From Chitinophagaceae bacterium (GTDB lineage: Bacteria; Bacteroidota; Bacteroidia; Chitinophagales; Chitinophagaceae): a stretch of DNA of 40,906 nucleotides. Below, in pieces: positions 24,717 to 33,257 of the stretch. Position 1 is the first letter of the stretch. Each line of letters starts with the position of its first letter. Below the pieces are notes generated by a model. The model saw nothing but the letters and a program-made list of their open reading frames with translations, was not told where the DNA came from and did not search any database. Location: positions 1 to 40,906 of the forward strand of contig CANLAE010000017.1 in NCBI GenBank assembly GCA_947488765.1, written 5' to 3'. Made by a program: the position numbers and the translations under genes.

Positions 24717-26393
24717 ATGAATAATTACTCAATAGCTGATAATTTTTCTTTGCTTGCCAAACTAATGGACATACATCAGGAAAATAGTTTTAAAGCAAAG
24801 TCTTATTCTATTGCTGCATATACAGTTGAAAAATTAACTGTTGAATTAAGTACGATAGATCAAAATAAAATATTTTCTTTAAAAGGAATTGGAGAAAGTG
24901 TAGGTCATAAAATAGTAGAACAACTGCAAACTGGTTCATTAAAAATATTAGAAGATTATATTGCTAAAACACCACAAGGCGTTTTAGAGATGTTGCATAT
25001 AAAAGGGATTGGTCCTAAAAAAATTGCAACTATTTGGCATGAGATGGGGATTGAAAATTTAGGTGAATTGTTATATGCTTGTAACGAAAATAGATTGACT
25101 CTTTTTAAAGGTTTTGGTGAAAAAACACAACAGGGTGTAAAAGAAGCAATTGAGTTTTATATGGGAACACAGGGTAGTTATTTATACCAACAAATAGAAA
25201 ACTATGCATTTGCAATAGATGAAAAATTAAATCTTATTTTCCCTGATTCAATTCATGCATTAACAAGCACATTTCGGAGGCAACTTGAAATAATTGAAAA
25301 ACTTGAGTGGGTTACAACGGCTGATATCAGTGAAATTAAAAGTTTTTTTATAACAAATGATTTTAAAATAGTTACTGAAGAAAATGGATATATCAGTTTT
25401 GTAGGTAAAGAAAATGTGACATTGGGTTTTTACTCAATTGAAGAAACATTTTTTTACAATCAGTTATTCGTAACGAGTTGTAGTGATGAATTTTTACAAT
25501 CATGGATTAATAATACTGGATGGGATATTACCCAGCCATACCAGAGTGAAGAAGAAATATTTGAAGCGTCAAATTGTGCATTTATTCCGATATGTTTAAG
25601 AGAAAGTGAATCAGTAATTTCAAATGCTTTGCAACAAAAATTACCTGTGTTAATTAAACAGCATGATATTAAAGGGATTATTCACAGCCATAGTAGATGG
25701 AGTGATGGAATGAATACAATTGAGGAAATGGCAGCTGCATGTATTGAACAAGGGTTTGAATATTTAGTAATGTCTGATCACAGTAAAACAGCCAGCTATG
25801 CCCAAGGGTTACCAATAGAAAAAGTATTGGCACAACATGATTTAATTGATGCGTTGAATAAAAAAAATGCGCCATTTCGGATTTTTAAAAGTATAGAAAG
25901 TGATATTCTTGGTGATGGAAGTTTGGATTATGATGAAGATATTTTAAGTAAGTTTGATATCGTGATTGCTTCAATTCACAGCAATTTAAAAATGACAGAA
26001 GACAAAGCCATGCTGCGTTTGATGAATGCAATTGAAAATCCTTACACGAGTGTTTTGGGACACATGACAGGAAGATTGCTGCTTAGTAGAAATGGTTATC
26101 CAATTGACCATAAAAAAATTATTGAAGCTTGTGCTGCCAATGATGTGGTGATTGAATTGAATGCACATCCAAGACGCCTAGATATTGATTGGCGCTGGAT
26201 AAACTATGCACTGGAAAAAAATGTATTGATTTCAATTAATCCTGATGCACATAGCATTGATGGTTTCAATGATTGCAAATACGGTGTTTTGGTTGCACAG
26301 AAAGCAGGCCTAACCAAGGAACAAAATTTGAGTAGTTTTAAATTAACGGAATTTGAAAGTTTCCTGGTTCGCCAACATCAAAAACGAGGTTGA
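24717..26393 (+). CDS. PolX-type protein: degenerate family X polymerase domain plus PHP phosphoesterase
   Basis: The 558 residues show the bacterial PolX order. A helix-hairpin-helix region covers about 1-150 (SLKGIGESVGHKI, HIKGIGPKKIA, LFKGFGEKTQQG), a polymerase domain about 155-300, and a C-terminal PHP domain about 320-550. The PHP metal ligands are present: HSHSRWSDG (323-331), MSDHS, SIESDIL, IASIHS, GHMTGR, LNAHPRRLD and NPDAHS, so phosphoesterase (3'-5' exonuclease or AP endonuclease) activity is expected. The polymerase site is not intact: where PolX has RRxxETxxDLD, this has RRQLEIIEKLE (187-197), and the third aspartate (VDxRLV) is replaced in VTLGFY (234-239). DNA synthesis is therefore unlikely. 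It ends in a TGA. Confidence 0.88.
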   Translation: MNNYSIADNFSLLAKLMDIHQENSFKAKSYSIAAYTVEKLTVELSTIDQNKIFSLKGIGESVGHKIVEQLQTGSLKILEDYIAKTPQGVLEMLHIKGIGPKKIATIWHEMGIENLGELLYACNENRLTLFKGFGEKTQQGVKEAIEFYMGTQGSYLYQQIENYAFAIDEKLNLIFPDSIHALTSTFRRQLEIIEKLEWVTTADISEIKSFFITNDFKIVTEENGYISFVGKENVTLGFYSIEETFFYNQLFVTSCSDEFLQSWINNTGWDITQPYQSEEEIFEASNCAFIPICLRESESVISNALQQKLPVLIKQHDIKGIIHSHSRWSDGMNTIEEMAAACIEQGFEYLVMSDHSKTASYAQGLPIEKVLAQHDLIDALNKKNAPFRIFKSIESDILGDGSLDYDEDILSKFDIVIASIHSNLKMTEDKAMLRLMNAIENPYTSVLGHMTGRLLLSRNGYPIDHKKIIEACAANDVVIELNAHPRRLDIDWRWINYALEKNVLISINPDAHSIDGFNDCKYGVLVAQKAGLTKEQNLSSFKLTEFESFLVRQHQKRG

Positions 26394-26404
26394 TGAGAAT
26401 GATT

Positions 26405-27175
26405 TTATTTGTTCATTTTTTTTACCTGATTCCAAATTGCATCCATTTCACCAAGTGTAAGGTCAGTAAGCAATTTGCCCGAATCATTTGCAAGTGTTTC
26501 CATTTGTTGAAAACGAGTAATAAATTTTTTATTTGTTTTTTCCAGAACTCCTTCTGCATCTACATTTAAAAATCTTGCGTAGTTAATTAAGCTAAATAAT
26601 AAATCTCCAAATTCTTCTTCCACATGCGCTTGATTTTTTAGTTCAATTGCTTCTTGTAATTCACCCATTTCTTCTTCAACTTTTTTCCAAACATCAGCTG
26701 CATTGTCCCACTCAAAACCAACTTGCTTAGCCTTTTCTTGAATTCTAGTTGCTTTTATCATAGCCGGTAAGCTAGCAGGAACGCCACTTAACACACTTTT
26801 TTTTCCTTCTTTTAATTTTATTTTTTCCCAATTCTTTTTTACATCTTCTTCATTTTTAACTTTAACATCACCATAAATATGTGGATGCCTGATGATTAAT
26901 TTTTGACTGATGCCCTCAATTACATCTTTCAATTCAAATTTTTTTTCTTCACTTCCTATTTTACTGTAAAATAAAATATGCAACAACACATCACCCAGCT
27001 CTTCTTTAATGCCCTGCCAATCGTTGCTAGTAATTGCATCTGTTAGTTCATACAACTCTTCTATGGTCATTGGACGCAGAGAATGAATGGTTTGTTTTTT
27101 ATCCCATGGACATTTTTCTCTAAGTTCATCCATGATGGTTACCAATTTTAAAAAACGATCGGCTGTTTCTTGCAT
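26405..27175 (-). CDS. mazG: Nucleoside triphosphate pyrophosphohydrolase
   Basis: MazG hydrolyses non-canonical or excess NTPs to NMP and pyrophosphate. The 256 residues contain two MazG domains: IMDELREKCPWDKKQTIHSL, then EELYELTDAI and EELGDVLLHILFYS (EExxE/ExxD metal ligands) in the first, and EEEMGELQEAIE with EEFGDLLFSLINYAR in the second. I place the start at the ATG at 27175 (MQETADRFLKL); an open frame continues to 27301 but adds a low-quality sequence that overlaps the promoter. It converges on the PolX gene with 11 bp between the ends. Confidence 0.94.
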   Translation of the reverse strand: MQETADRFLKLVTIMDELREKCPWDKKQTIHSLRPMTIEELYELTDAITSNDWQGIKEELGDVLLHILFYSKIGSEEKKFELKDVIEGISQKLIIRHPHIYGDVKVKNEEDVKKNWEKIKLKEGKKSVLSGVPASLPAMIKATRIQEKAKQVGFEWDNAADVWKKVEEEMGELQEAIELKNQAHVEEEFGDLLFSLINYARFLNVDAEGVLEKTNKKFITRFQQMETLANDSGKLLTDLTLGEMDAIWNQVKKMNK

Positions 27176-27193
27176 AAATTTATTTTTATAGCG

Positions 27194-27201
27194 CAAATCT
27201 A
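27194..27201 (-). promoter_or_regulatory. -7 promoter element of mazG
   Basis: The minus strand reads TAGATTTG, matching TAnnTTTG, 18 bases before the ATG at 27175. This argues for the shorter mazG reading. Confidence 0.5.
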
Positions 27202-27281
27202 AGTGTGTATTTTGCTGAAAAATGGCGAATTGAAAAATAAAAAACATTAACATTGTCATTATATTATTGTGTGTTCTGTTT

Positions 27282-27313
27282 TTTGCCTTTTGACATTGCA
27301 CCTGTTACCTTTG
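27282..27313 (+). promoter_or_regulatory. Promoter of the exported protein gene at 27331
   Basis: TTTG (27282-27285), 20 bases, TACCTTTG (27306-27313): both elements match the Bacteroidota consensus. The leader would be about 10 bases. Confidence 0.6.
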
Positions 27314-27330
27314 TTACTTATTTAAAAAAT

Positions 27331-28161
27331 ATGAAGCATTCATTTATCTTATTACTGGTATTGCTATTAACTACTCAAAGTAAATCACAATATTATTTCA
27401 ATGATTTTATTGCTAACAAACAAAGTAATAGTCAACATCAGTTGCTGAAAACAAACGGAATACGCAAAGTAAAAATTATCAATAATGAAGCTGATAATAC
27501 CGTTCAAGATGGATTCAAATTAGAGCAGGAAATTAATAAAGATTGGAGTGAAGTTGTTACAACTTCTTCTTCATCGGTTGGATCTAGTACGCTTATTTCT
27601 AACTACACTAAAAGTGGTATTATTAAAACTGTGGAGGTTTCTAATGGGGTAAGTAATACATTAGATTATTTTTACTATGAAAATGGATTATTGCAAAAAA
27701 TTACTTCAAATACTATAGATACAAGTTTTAAAAGGAATTCCACAGAATCACACGAATGGTTTTACACAAGTAACCTTTTGCCTTTGAAAATGTTGAAAAT
27801 AAAAAATAATTCAGATACTACTATCGTCATATTTGTAACAGATGAGAAAGGATTGGTTACAGAAGAACAATGGAGCAGAAAAGGTAAAAATATAGAGTCT
27901 TATTTTTATTATTATAACGAACAAAATAATATTTCTGATATTGTAAGATACAATTCAAAAGTAAAAAAAATGCTTCCTGATTTTATATATGAATACAATG
28001 AAAATGGAAGTATAAAGCAAATGATACAAGTACTGGCAGGGGGTAGTAATTATAATACCTGGGTTTACACATATTTAACCAATGGGTTAAAAGAAAAAGA
28101 ATTTTGCTACGATAAGCAAAAAAAATTAGTTGGTGCTGTTGACTACATTTACAATAAATAA
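27331..28161 (+). CDS. Exported protein of unknown function with tyrosine-rich YD/RHS-like strands
   Basis: The 276 residues start with a signal peptide (MKHSFILLLVLLLTTQSKSQ, cleavage near residue 20). The mature part has repeated short strands such as YYENGLLQKI, EWFYTSNLLPLKM, FYYYNEQNNISDIVRY and YEYNENGSIKQMI, the Y-x-N-G-x-(hydrophobic) pattern seen in RHS/YD-like and antitoxin YwqK-like beta repeats. No catalytic motif is seen. I chose the ATG at 27331 because an upstream in-frame start at 27253 would precede the promoter. Probably periplasmic or surface-located. Confidence 0.7.
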   Translation: MKHSFILLLVLLLTTQSKSQYYFNDFIANKQSNSQHQLLKTNGIRKVKIINNEADNTVQDGFKLEQEINKDWSEVVTTSSSSVGSSTLISNYTKSGIIKTVEVSNGVSNTLDYFYYENGLLQKITSNTIDTSFKRNSTESHEWFYTSNLLPLKMLKIKNNSDTTIVIFVTDEKGLVTEEQWSRKGKNIESYFYYYNEQNNISDIVRYNSKVKKMLPDFIYEYNENGSIKQMIQVLAGGSNYNTWVYTYLTNGLKEKEFCYDKQKKLVGAVDYIYNK

Positions 28162-28265
28162 ATAAAATTAGGGAATCAATATTTAGTTTAATATTACTAG
28201 TTATTCAAACAATGTATTTAAATTAAAATTATCCAACTTACTAGTTGGTTACAATAAAAGTCTAC

Positions 28266-29678
28266 ATGAATTTAAAATCTATATTAGCCAAACCTTTTGC
28301 TAATTATATTTATAAGCAGCATAAAAAAAACATGCTGAATGCCGTTCAGGATCAACAAAATATTTTGCAAGAACTTTTGAAAGTTGGTAAACAAACAGTC
28401 TTTGGGAAAGACCATCATTTCAATGATGTATCTAACTATCAGGAATATACGAAAGCAGTTCCAATAAGGGATTATGAACAAATTAAAGGTTACATTGAAC
28501 AAATAAAAAATGGCAAACAAAATGTATTGTGGAAGGGTAAACCAATTTATTTTGCCAAAACAAGTGGTACTACTAGTGGTGTGAAATATATTCCGATAAC
28601 AAAAGATTCAATTCCCAATCATATCAATACTGCTCGTAACGCATTGTTGTGTTATATGGCCGAATCGGGTAACACATCTTTTGCAAGTGGTAAAATGATT
28701 TTCTTAAGTGGAAGCCCTGAACTGGAGCGGATTGCAGATATTCCGACAGGAAGATTAAGTGGCATTGTAAACCATCATGTACCCAAATACTTAAGATCCA
28801 ATCAGCTGCCATCTTTTGAAACCAATTGTATTGAAGATTGGGAAACCAAATTGGATAATATTGTAAGAGAAACGATTGAAAATGATATGACATTAATCAG
28901 TGGAATTCCGCCATGGATGCAAATGTATTTTGATCGGTTACAAGAAAAAAGTGGCAAAAAAATTGGTGAATTATTTCCCAATTTCAGTGTGATGGTGCAA
29001 GGTGGTGTAAACTTTGAACCCTATAAAGCAAAGCTTTTTGAAAGTATTGGAAGAAAGATTGACAGCATAGAATTGTTTCCGGCGAGTGAAGGTTTTTTTG
29101 CCTTTCAAGATTCTCAGGATGCGGAAGGATTGGCATTAAACACCAACTCCGGAATCTATTTTGAATTTATTCCTGCAGGTGAAATTTTTAATGAAAACCC
29201 TACCAGGATTGGGTTGCAGGATGTTGTTGTTGGAGATAATTATGCATTAATCATAAACAATAATGCAGGATTATGGGGCTATAATATTGGTGATACTGTA
29301 AAGTTTTTAAGCACTAATCCATACAGAATAGTAGTTAGCGGCAGAACGAAACATTTTATTTCTGCCTTCGGCGAACATGTAATTGCAGAAGAAGTAGAGT
29401 ATGCTTTGTTAAAAGCTGCAAATGAATTTGGTGTTTCAATAGTTGAGTTTACTGTGGCTCCTAATATAGCACAGAGTGATTGTCAAAGTTATCATGAATG
29501 GTTTATTGAATTTGAAAATGAACCACATGATATGAATGATTTTATAAACCAAGTGGATGATAATTTGAGATCAAAGAATGTTTATTATGATGATTTAATT
29601 GCAGGTAATATTTTGCAAAAATTGGTTATACGTAAAGTGAGGAAAAACGGTTTTATTGACTATAATAAACAAATATGA
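28266..29678 (+). CDS. GH3-family acyl-acid-amido synthetase-like protein, C-terminus cut by an in-frame TGA
   Basis: The 470-residue frame matches bacterial GH3 proteins, ANL-like enzymes that adenylate a carboxylic acid and join it to an amine in plants; the bacterial substrate is unknown. The ATP site is FAKTSGTTSGVKYIPIT, later blocks are LFPASEGFFAFQD, LWGYNIGDTVKF and VSGRTKHFISAFGEHV. The frame ends at TGA 29676-29678. Directly after it, in the same frame, KLGGQNKVARLTNDRKIAEV runs on to a TAA at 29757-29759; I recognise this as the normal C-terminal tail of bacterial GH3 proteins. The TGA replaces what should be one residue (a glycine codon GGA would need one base change). The start is the ATG at 28266. 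Status: one-codon pseudogene, recent mutation or sequence error. Confidence 0.82.
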   Translation: MNLKSILAKPFANYIYKQHKKNMLNAVQDQQNILQELLKVGKQTVFGKDHHFNDVSNYQEYTKAVPIRDYEQIKGYIEQIKNGKQNVLWKGKPIYFAKTSGTTSGVKYIPITKDSIPNHINTARNALLCYMAESGNTSFASGKMIFLSGSPELERIADIPTGRLSGIVNHHVPKYLRSNQLPSFETNCIEDWETKLDNIVRETIENDMTLISGIPPWMQMYFDRLQEKSGKKIGELFPNFSVMVQGGVNFEPYKAKLFESIGRKIDSIELFPASEGFFAFQDSQDAEGLALNTNSGIYFEFIPAGEIFNENPTRIGLQDVVVGDNYALIINNNAGLWGYNIGDTVKFLSTNPYRIVVSGRTKHFISAFGEHVIAEEVEYALLKAANEFGVSIVEFTVAPNIAQSDCQSYHEWFIEFENEPHDMNDFINQVDDNLRSKNVYYDDLIAGNILQKLVIRKVRKNGFIDYNKQI

Positions 29679-29759
29679 AAATTGGGTGGGCAAAATAAAG
29701 TAGCAAGGCTTACAAATGACAGAAAAATTGCCGAAGTATTACAATCGTTTTTAGCATAA
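29676..29759 (+). pseudogene. Untranslated in-frame 3' end of the GH3-like gene
   Basis: From the TGA at 29676 the frame stays open for 26 more sense codons with clear GH3 tail sequence (GGQNKV.RL.NDRKIA) and ends at TAA 29757-29759. The whole unit 28266-29759 would encode 497 residues. Confidence 0.7.
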
Positions 29760-29808
29760 CTTCTTATTCTTTAGGCTTATCTTTAGCACCTTGCAAAAAT
29801 TATTTAAC

Positions 29809-30966
29809 ATGAGTATAAAGCGAATTGCAATATTTGGATCTACAGGTTCGGTAGGCACACAGGCATTAGAAGTAATAGCTGCAAATCCTACATTGTTTTC
29901 AGTAGAAATTTTAACGGCTCAAAACAATGAAAATTTATTGATTCAACAAGCGTTACAATTCAATCCAAATTGTGTTGTAATCGGCAATGAAAAAAAATAT
30001 GAAACGGTAAAACAAGCATTAGCTTCAACAGATATTAAAGTATTTGCGGGAGAAAAGGCTCTGGAAGAAGCTGCTGCTATGGATTGTTATGATATGATGT
30101 TGGCTGCAATTGTAGGTTACGCAGGCTTAAAACCAACTTTACAGGCAATTGAAAGTGGAAAGCCAATTGCACTTGCCAATAAAGAAACTTTGGTTGTTGC
30201 CGGTGAAATTGTAATGCGCAGGGCAGTTGAAAAACGAATACCAATTATTCCGGTTGATAGCGAACACTCTGCAATTTTTCAATGCTTAGTAGGAGAGAGT
30301 AGAAATAAAATTGAAAAGATTGTACTTACAGCAAGTGGCGGACCATTCAGAGGTAAAAAGCCAAATTTTTTGGTGAATGTAAAACGAGATCATGCGTTGC
30401 AACATCCAAACTGGACGATGGGTGCAAAAATTTCGATAGACTCTGCAACCCTTATGAATAAAGGACTTGAGATGATTGAAGCTAAATGGTTGTTCAATTT
30501 ATCTCCCGAACAAATACAAGTAGTTATTCATCCTCAGAGTATCATTCACAGCATGGTTGTATTTGAAGATGGAAGCATCAAAGCACAAATGGGTTTGCCC
30601 GATATGAAGTTACCCATTCAATATGCAATGGCTTTTCCTTATCGAATTCCCAATGATTTCCCACGCTATAATTTTAAAAAACCTGAAACACTAACTTTTG
30701 AAGAGCCCGATTTAAAAACCTTCAGAAATTTAGCAATGGCAATAGATGTAATGAATAGAGGTGGTAATCTTCCTTGCATTTTAAATGCTGCAAATGAAAT
30801 TGCAGTTTTTGCGTTTTTACAAAACAGAATTGGGTTTTTAGATATTACAGAGTTGATTGAAAGAACAATAAATAAAATTTCATTTATAGAAAAGCCAACT
30901 TTACAAGAGTTGTTTGATAGTGATGGTGAGGCACGTACTTTTGCTGCAAGTTTAATTGAGTTATAA
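29809..30966 (+). CDS. dxr: 1-deoxy-D-xylulose 5-phosphate reductoisomerase
   Basis: Dxr (IspC) makes 2-C-methyl-D-erythritol 4-phosphate with NADPH, the first committed step of the MEP isoprenoid pathway. The 385 residues match the family. NADPH loop IFGSTGSVG (8-16), ANKETLVVAGE, the metal-binding PVDSEHSAIFQ, the flexible loop HPNWTMGAKISIDSATLMNK and EMIEAKWLF are present. Start is ATG 29809; a longer reading from 29791 would begin inside the likely promoter. It is followed after 64 bp by rseP, a common neighbour in bacteria. Confidence 0.96.
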   Translation: MSIKRIAIFGSTGSVGTQALEVIAANPTLFSVEILTAQNNENLLIQQALQFNPNCVVIGNEKKYETVKQALASTDIKVFAGEKALEEAAAMDCYDMMLAAIVGYAGLKPTLQAIESGKPIALANKETLVVAGEIVMRRAVEKRIPIIPVDSEHSAIFQCLVGESRNKIEKIVLTASGGPFRGKKPNFLVNVKRDHALQHPNWTMGAKISIDSATLMNKGLEMIEAKWLFNLSPEQIQVVIHPQSIIHSMVVFEDGSIKAQMGLPDMKLPIQYAMAFPYRIPNDFPRYNFKKPETLTFEEPDLKTFRNLAMAIDVMNRGGNLPCILNAANEIAVFAFLQNRIGFLDITELIERTINKISFIEKPTLQELFDSDGEARTFAASLIEL

Positions 30967-31006
30967 AAAGTTAGATTTCATAAAATATTATTCATATAAA
31001 AAAGTA

Positions 31007-31023
31007 ATCCTCCTGTTGAGGAT
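31007..31023 (+). promoter_or_regulatory. Small hairpin in the rseP leader
   Basis: ATCCTC (31007-31012) pairs perfectly with GAGGAT (31018-31023) around CTGTT, ending 7 bases before the rseP ATG. It could affect translation start; no T-run follows, so it is not a terminator. Confidence 0.4.
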
Positions 31024-31030
31024 ATGATTT

Positions 31031-32383
31031 ATGACAGTATTAGCAATTGATTGGAATGGTGGGTTGATACAAGCAGGACAGTTTGTTTTGTCTTTTTCAA
31101 TTTTGGTTGTATTACACGAATTGGGACATTTCTTACCGGCAAGATGGTTTAAATGCAGGGTTGAAAAATTTTATTTATTCTTCAATCCAGGCTTTAGTTT
31201 GTTTAAGAAAAAAATAGGTGATACGGAGTGGGGCATTGGTTGGATCCCATTTGGAGGCTATGTAAAAATAGCTGGTATGGTAGATGAAAGTATGGATAAA
31301 GAACAAATGAAACTTCCTCCAAAAGAAGACGAATTCAGGGCAAAACCCGCTTGGCAAAGATTGATTGTAATGCTTGGTGGCGTTACTGTTAATGTAATAT
31401 TGGCGATAATTATTTTTATAGGCATCATGTGGGTCTGGGGAGAAGAAAATTTGCCTGCCAAAAATTTGAAGTATGGTATAGTGGCCGATAGTTTAGGAAA
31501 ATCAATAGGCTTACAGGATGGCGATGTGATTACGAAAGTGAATGACAAAGATGTAAAAAACACCATAAAAATTGCAGGAGAATTTATTTTAAATGATGCA
31601 AAAAATATTACCATTCTTAGAAATGGAGTTGAACAACAAATTGCTGTTCCTTCAGATTTTGTAAAAGCATTGAATAAAACAAAAGGGGAAAATTTTGTTC
31701 ATGTTAGAACGCCTTTCTTTGTTGCTGGTTTTGATAAATTATCTACTGCAGAACATGCAGGTGTAAAAATTGGAGATCAAGTTATTGGGGTTGATAGCAT
31801 TGCTACACCTTATCATAACGATTATGTTGCAGCAGTAAAAGGAAAAGCAAGAAAAACAATTAATCTAACCTTACTTAGAAACAATGATACGTTAAAAGTA
31901 CCGGTAGAATTAAACAATGATGCTAAAATTGGGGTTGCAATACAAGGAGATTTTAGAAAACTTGGCTTTGTTATAGAAACAAAAAAATATAGTTTTTTTG
32001 AAGCAATTCCAGCAGGATATAACCAATGTTGGACAAGCCTTGGACGCTATATTTCAGGTATCAAACAACTCTTTAATGGCAAGGCAAATCCTAATGATAG
32101 TTTAGGCAGTGTAATAAGTATTGGAAGTGTTTATAGCAAAGTGTGGGATTGGCAAAGTTTCTGGACTTTAACTGCTTTGTTCTCTATCATATTAGCCTTT
32201 ATGAATGTATTGCCTATCCCAGCTTTGGATGGGGGGCATGCGTTGTTTTGTGTGTATGAAATGGTTACCGGTAAAAAGCCAAGCGATAAGTTTATGGAAT
32301 ATGCACAAACTGCCGGTATGATTTTATTATTGGGGTTAATGGTGTATGCATTAGGATTGGATTTCATGAGATTTTTTAAGTAG
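31031..32383 (+). CDS. rseP: RIP metalloprotease RseP (site-2 protease)
   Basis: The inner-membrane zinc protease cuts transmembrane anti-sigma factors and signal-peptide remnants. The 450 residues have the HExxH site in VVLHELGHFLPARW (His29, Glu30, His33) in the first membrane segment, a membrane helix at about 115-133 after GGVTVNVILAI, two PDZ-like regions (about 145-215 and 230-290), and the third zinc ligand block NVLPIPALDGGHALF near residue 396, followed by a final membrane segment. Start ATG 31031 fits the N-terminus. The stop is TAG. Confidence 0.95.
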   Translation: MTVLAIDWNGGLIQAGQFVLSFSILVVLHELGHFLPARWFKCRVEKFYLFFNPGFSLFKKKIGDTEWGIGWIPFGGYVKIAGMVDESMDKEQMKLPPKEDEFRAKPAWQRLIVMLGGVTVNVILAIIIFIGIMWVWGEENLPAKNLKYGIVADSLGKSIGLQDGDVITKVNDKDVKNTIKIAGEFILNDAKNITILRNGVEQQIAVPSDFVKALNKTKGENFVHVRTPFFVAGFDKLSTAEHAGVKIGDQVIGVDSIATPYHNDYVAAVKGKARKTINLTLLRNNDTLKVPVELNNDAKIGVAIQGDFRKLGFVIETKKYSFFEAIPAGYNQCWTSLGRYISGIKQLFNGKANPNDSLGSVISIGSVYSKVWDWQSFWTLTALFSIILAFMNVLPIPALDGGHALFCVYEMVTGKKPSDKFMEYAQTAGMILLLGLMVYALGLDFMRFFK

Positions 32384-32405
32384 TTTTTTAGTTTGGCTTC
32401 AAATA

Positions 32406-32432
32406 GTTGAAAAGGTTCAAGAGGTTGAATAA
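32406..32432 (+). repeat. Imperfect 9-bp tandem repeat
   Basis: Units GTTGAAAAG, GTTCAAGAG and GTTGAATAA follow each other between rseP and the tmRNA gene. The period equals that of the repeat at 8366-8392. Confidence 0.45.
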
Positions 32433-32536
32433 GTATAAACAGCTAAAAAGTTGATTATACTTATTTTCAATTGGTTTTTCTTTTACCATCTTTATCCAAG
32501 GATTAACAATAATAAGTAGTAATTTTATTGAAATAC

Positions 32537-32906
32537 GGGGCCGTATTGGTTTTGACAGCAAAGTTCTTTGTAGGTGTAAGCATGCAGTGCGTTGTATAAT
32601 TAGCACTTTAATCTGAATATTCAAAACTCAAATGGCAATACTCAGTATGCCATGGCTGCTTAATCAGTGATTAAGTAACCATTTGGGCCGCCGCACAGGT
32701 TTGCTTTTTACCAAGTGCCGCCGCCGACTCAAACCAAATAAAAGCTGCTGATGCAATAGGCTGTGCCTGCATCAAAAGACTATCCAGCTAAGGGTTGTAT
32801 TGGTTTGTTCATTTCCTGCACAACAACGAAAATTAATAATGAAATAAGCATGTAGAAAGCTTATGGCGAATTTGTTTGGACAAGGGTTCGACTCCCTTCG
32901 GCTCCA
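32537..32906 (+). ncRNA. ssrA: Transfer-messenger RNA (tmRNA)
   Basis: The 5' end GGGGCCGTATTGGTTTTGAC pairs with the 3' end GGGTTCGACTCCC..CGGCTCC, forming the tRNA-like domain with a T-arm (GGTTCGACTCC). The tag frame ends in TAA at 32661-32663; reading from GGC at 32634 gives GNTQYAMAA, nine residues with the same layout as the Bacteroidota tag GENNYALAA. The resume codon is inferred by that comparison. The RNA rescues stalled ribosomes with SmpB. GC-rich stretches at about 32690-32730 fit the pseudoknots. Length about 370 bases. Confidence 0.93.
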
Positions 32907-32913
32907 CCCCGTA

Positions 32914-32954
32914 AAATTGTAAGTAGTTGCAAATCAATTACTTACAATTTTTTA
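32914..32954 (+). terminator. Terminator after tmRNA
   Basis: AAATTGTAAGTA (32914-32925) pairs with TACTTACAATTT (32939-32950) around a 13-base loop, followed by more T. Confidence 0.75.
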
Positions 32955-32962
32955 TTTTAGGG

Positions 32963-32983
32963 TTAGCCCGCATTTAGCCCGCA
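32963..32983 (+). repeat. Paired TTAGCCCGCA direct repeats next to the tmRNA gene
   Basis: TTAGCCCGCA occurs at 32963-32972 and again at 32974-32983. I recall similar short GCCCGCA repeats beside tRNA genes where Bacteroidota integrative elements sit; they could be arm sites of a tyrosine recombinase. No integrase gene is in the window. Confidence 0.4.
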
Positions 32984-33019
32984 ATTTTTTAAGAGATAAA
33001 AATCTAATTTCAATTGGCG

Positions 33020-33235
33020 ATGTTAAGAGGTATGGCAGGAAATGATCGAAGATCAATGGGAGGTCATGCAATGTTAGGTGTAAATATATCTAAACCACCA
33101 TTATGGTTTAATTCACTATATGTAAAAGATATTAATGAAAATAAATATTATGCATGGGAAACAACTACTCAAAATAAAGATTTAGGAGAGCCATGCTGGC
33201 CATTTTGGTCTAGTTGGTCTGTTGTCAAACTTTAA
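33020..33235 (+). CDS. Hypothetical protein (71 residues), possibly a fragment
   Basis: An ATG at 33020 opens a 71-residue frame beginning MLRGMAGNDRRSMGGHAMLG and ending WPFWSSWSVVKL. It is rich in Trp, Gly and Asn; there is no signal peptide and no recognised motif. A stop lies five codons upstream, so the frame cannot extend far. It is 22 bp before the next membrane protein gene. It could be the remnant of a larger gene lost at the island boundary. Confidence 0.4.
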   Translation: MLRGMAGNDRRSMGGHAMLGVNISKPPLWFNSLYVKDINENKYYAWETTTQNKDLGEPCWPFWSSWSVVKL

Positions 33236-33257
33236 ACTCACAAATAAAAAATAAAAA

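Noticed and set aside
26405-27301. Longer mazG reading starting at 27301
   Set aside because: The extra 42 residues do not resemble MazG and cover a consensus -7 promoter element at 27194-27201.
32388-32624. 78-residue minus-strand frame between rseP and tmRNA
   Set aside because: It overlaps the 5' part of the tmRNA gene and tandem repeat sequence.
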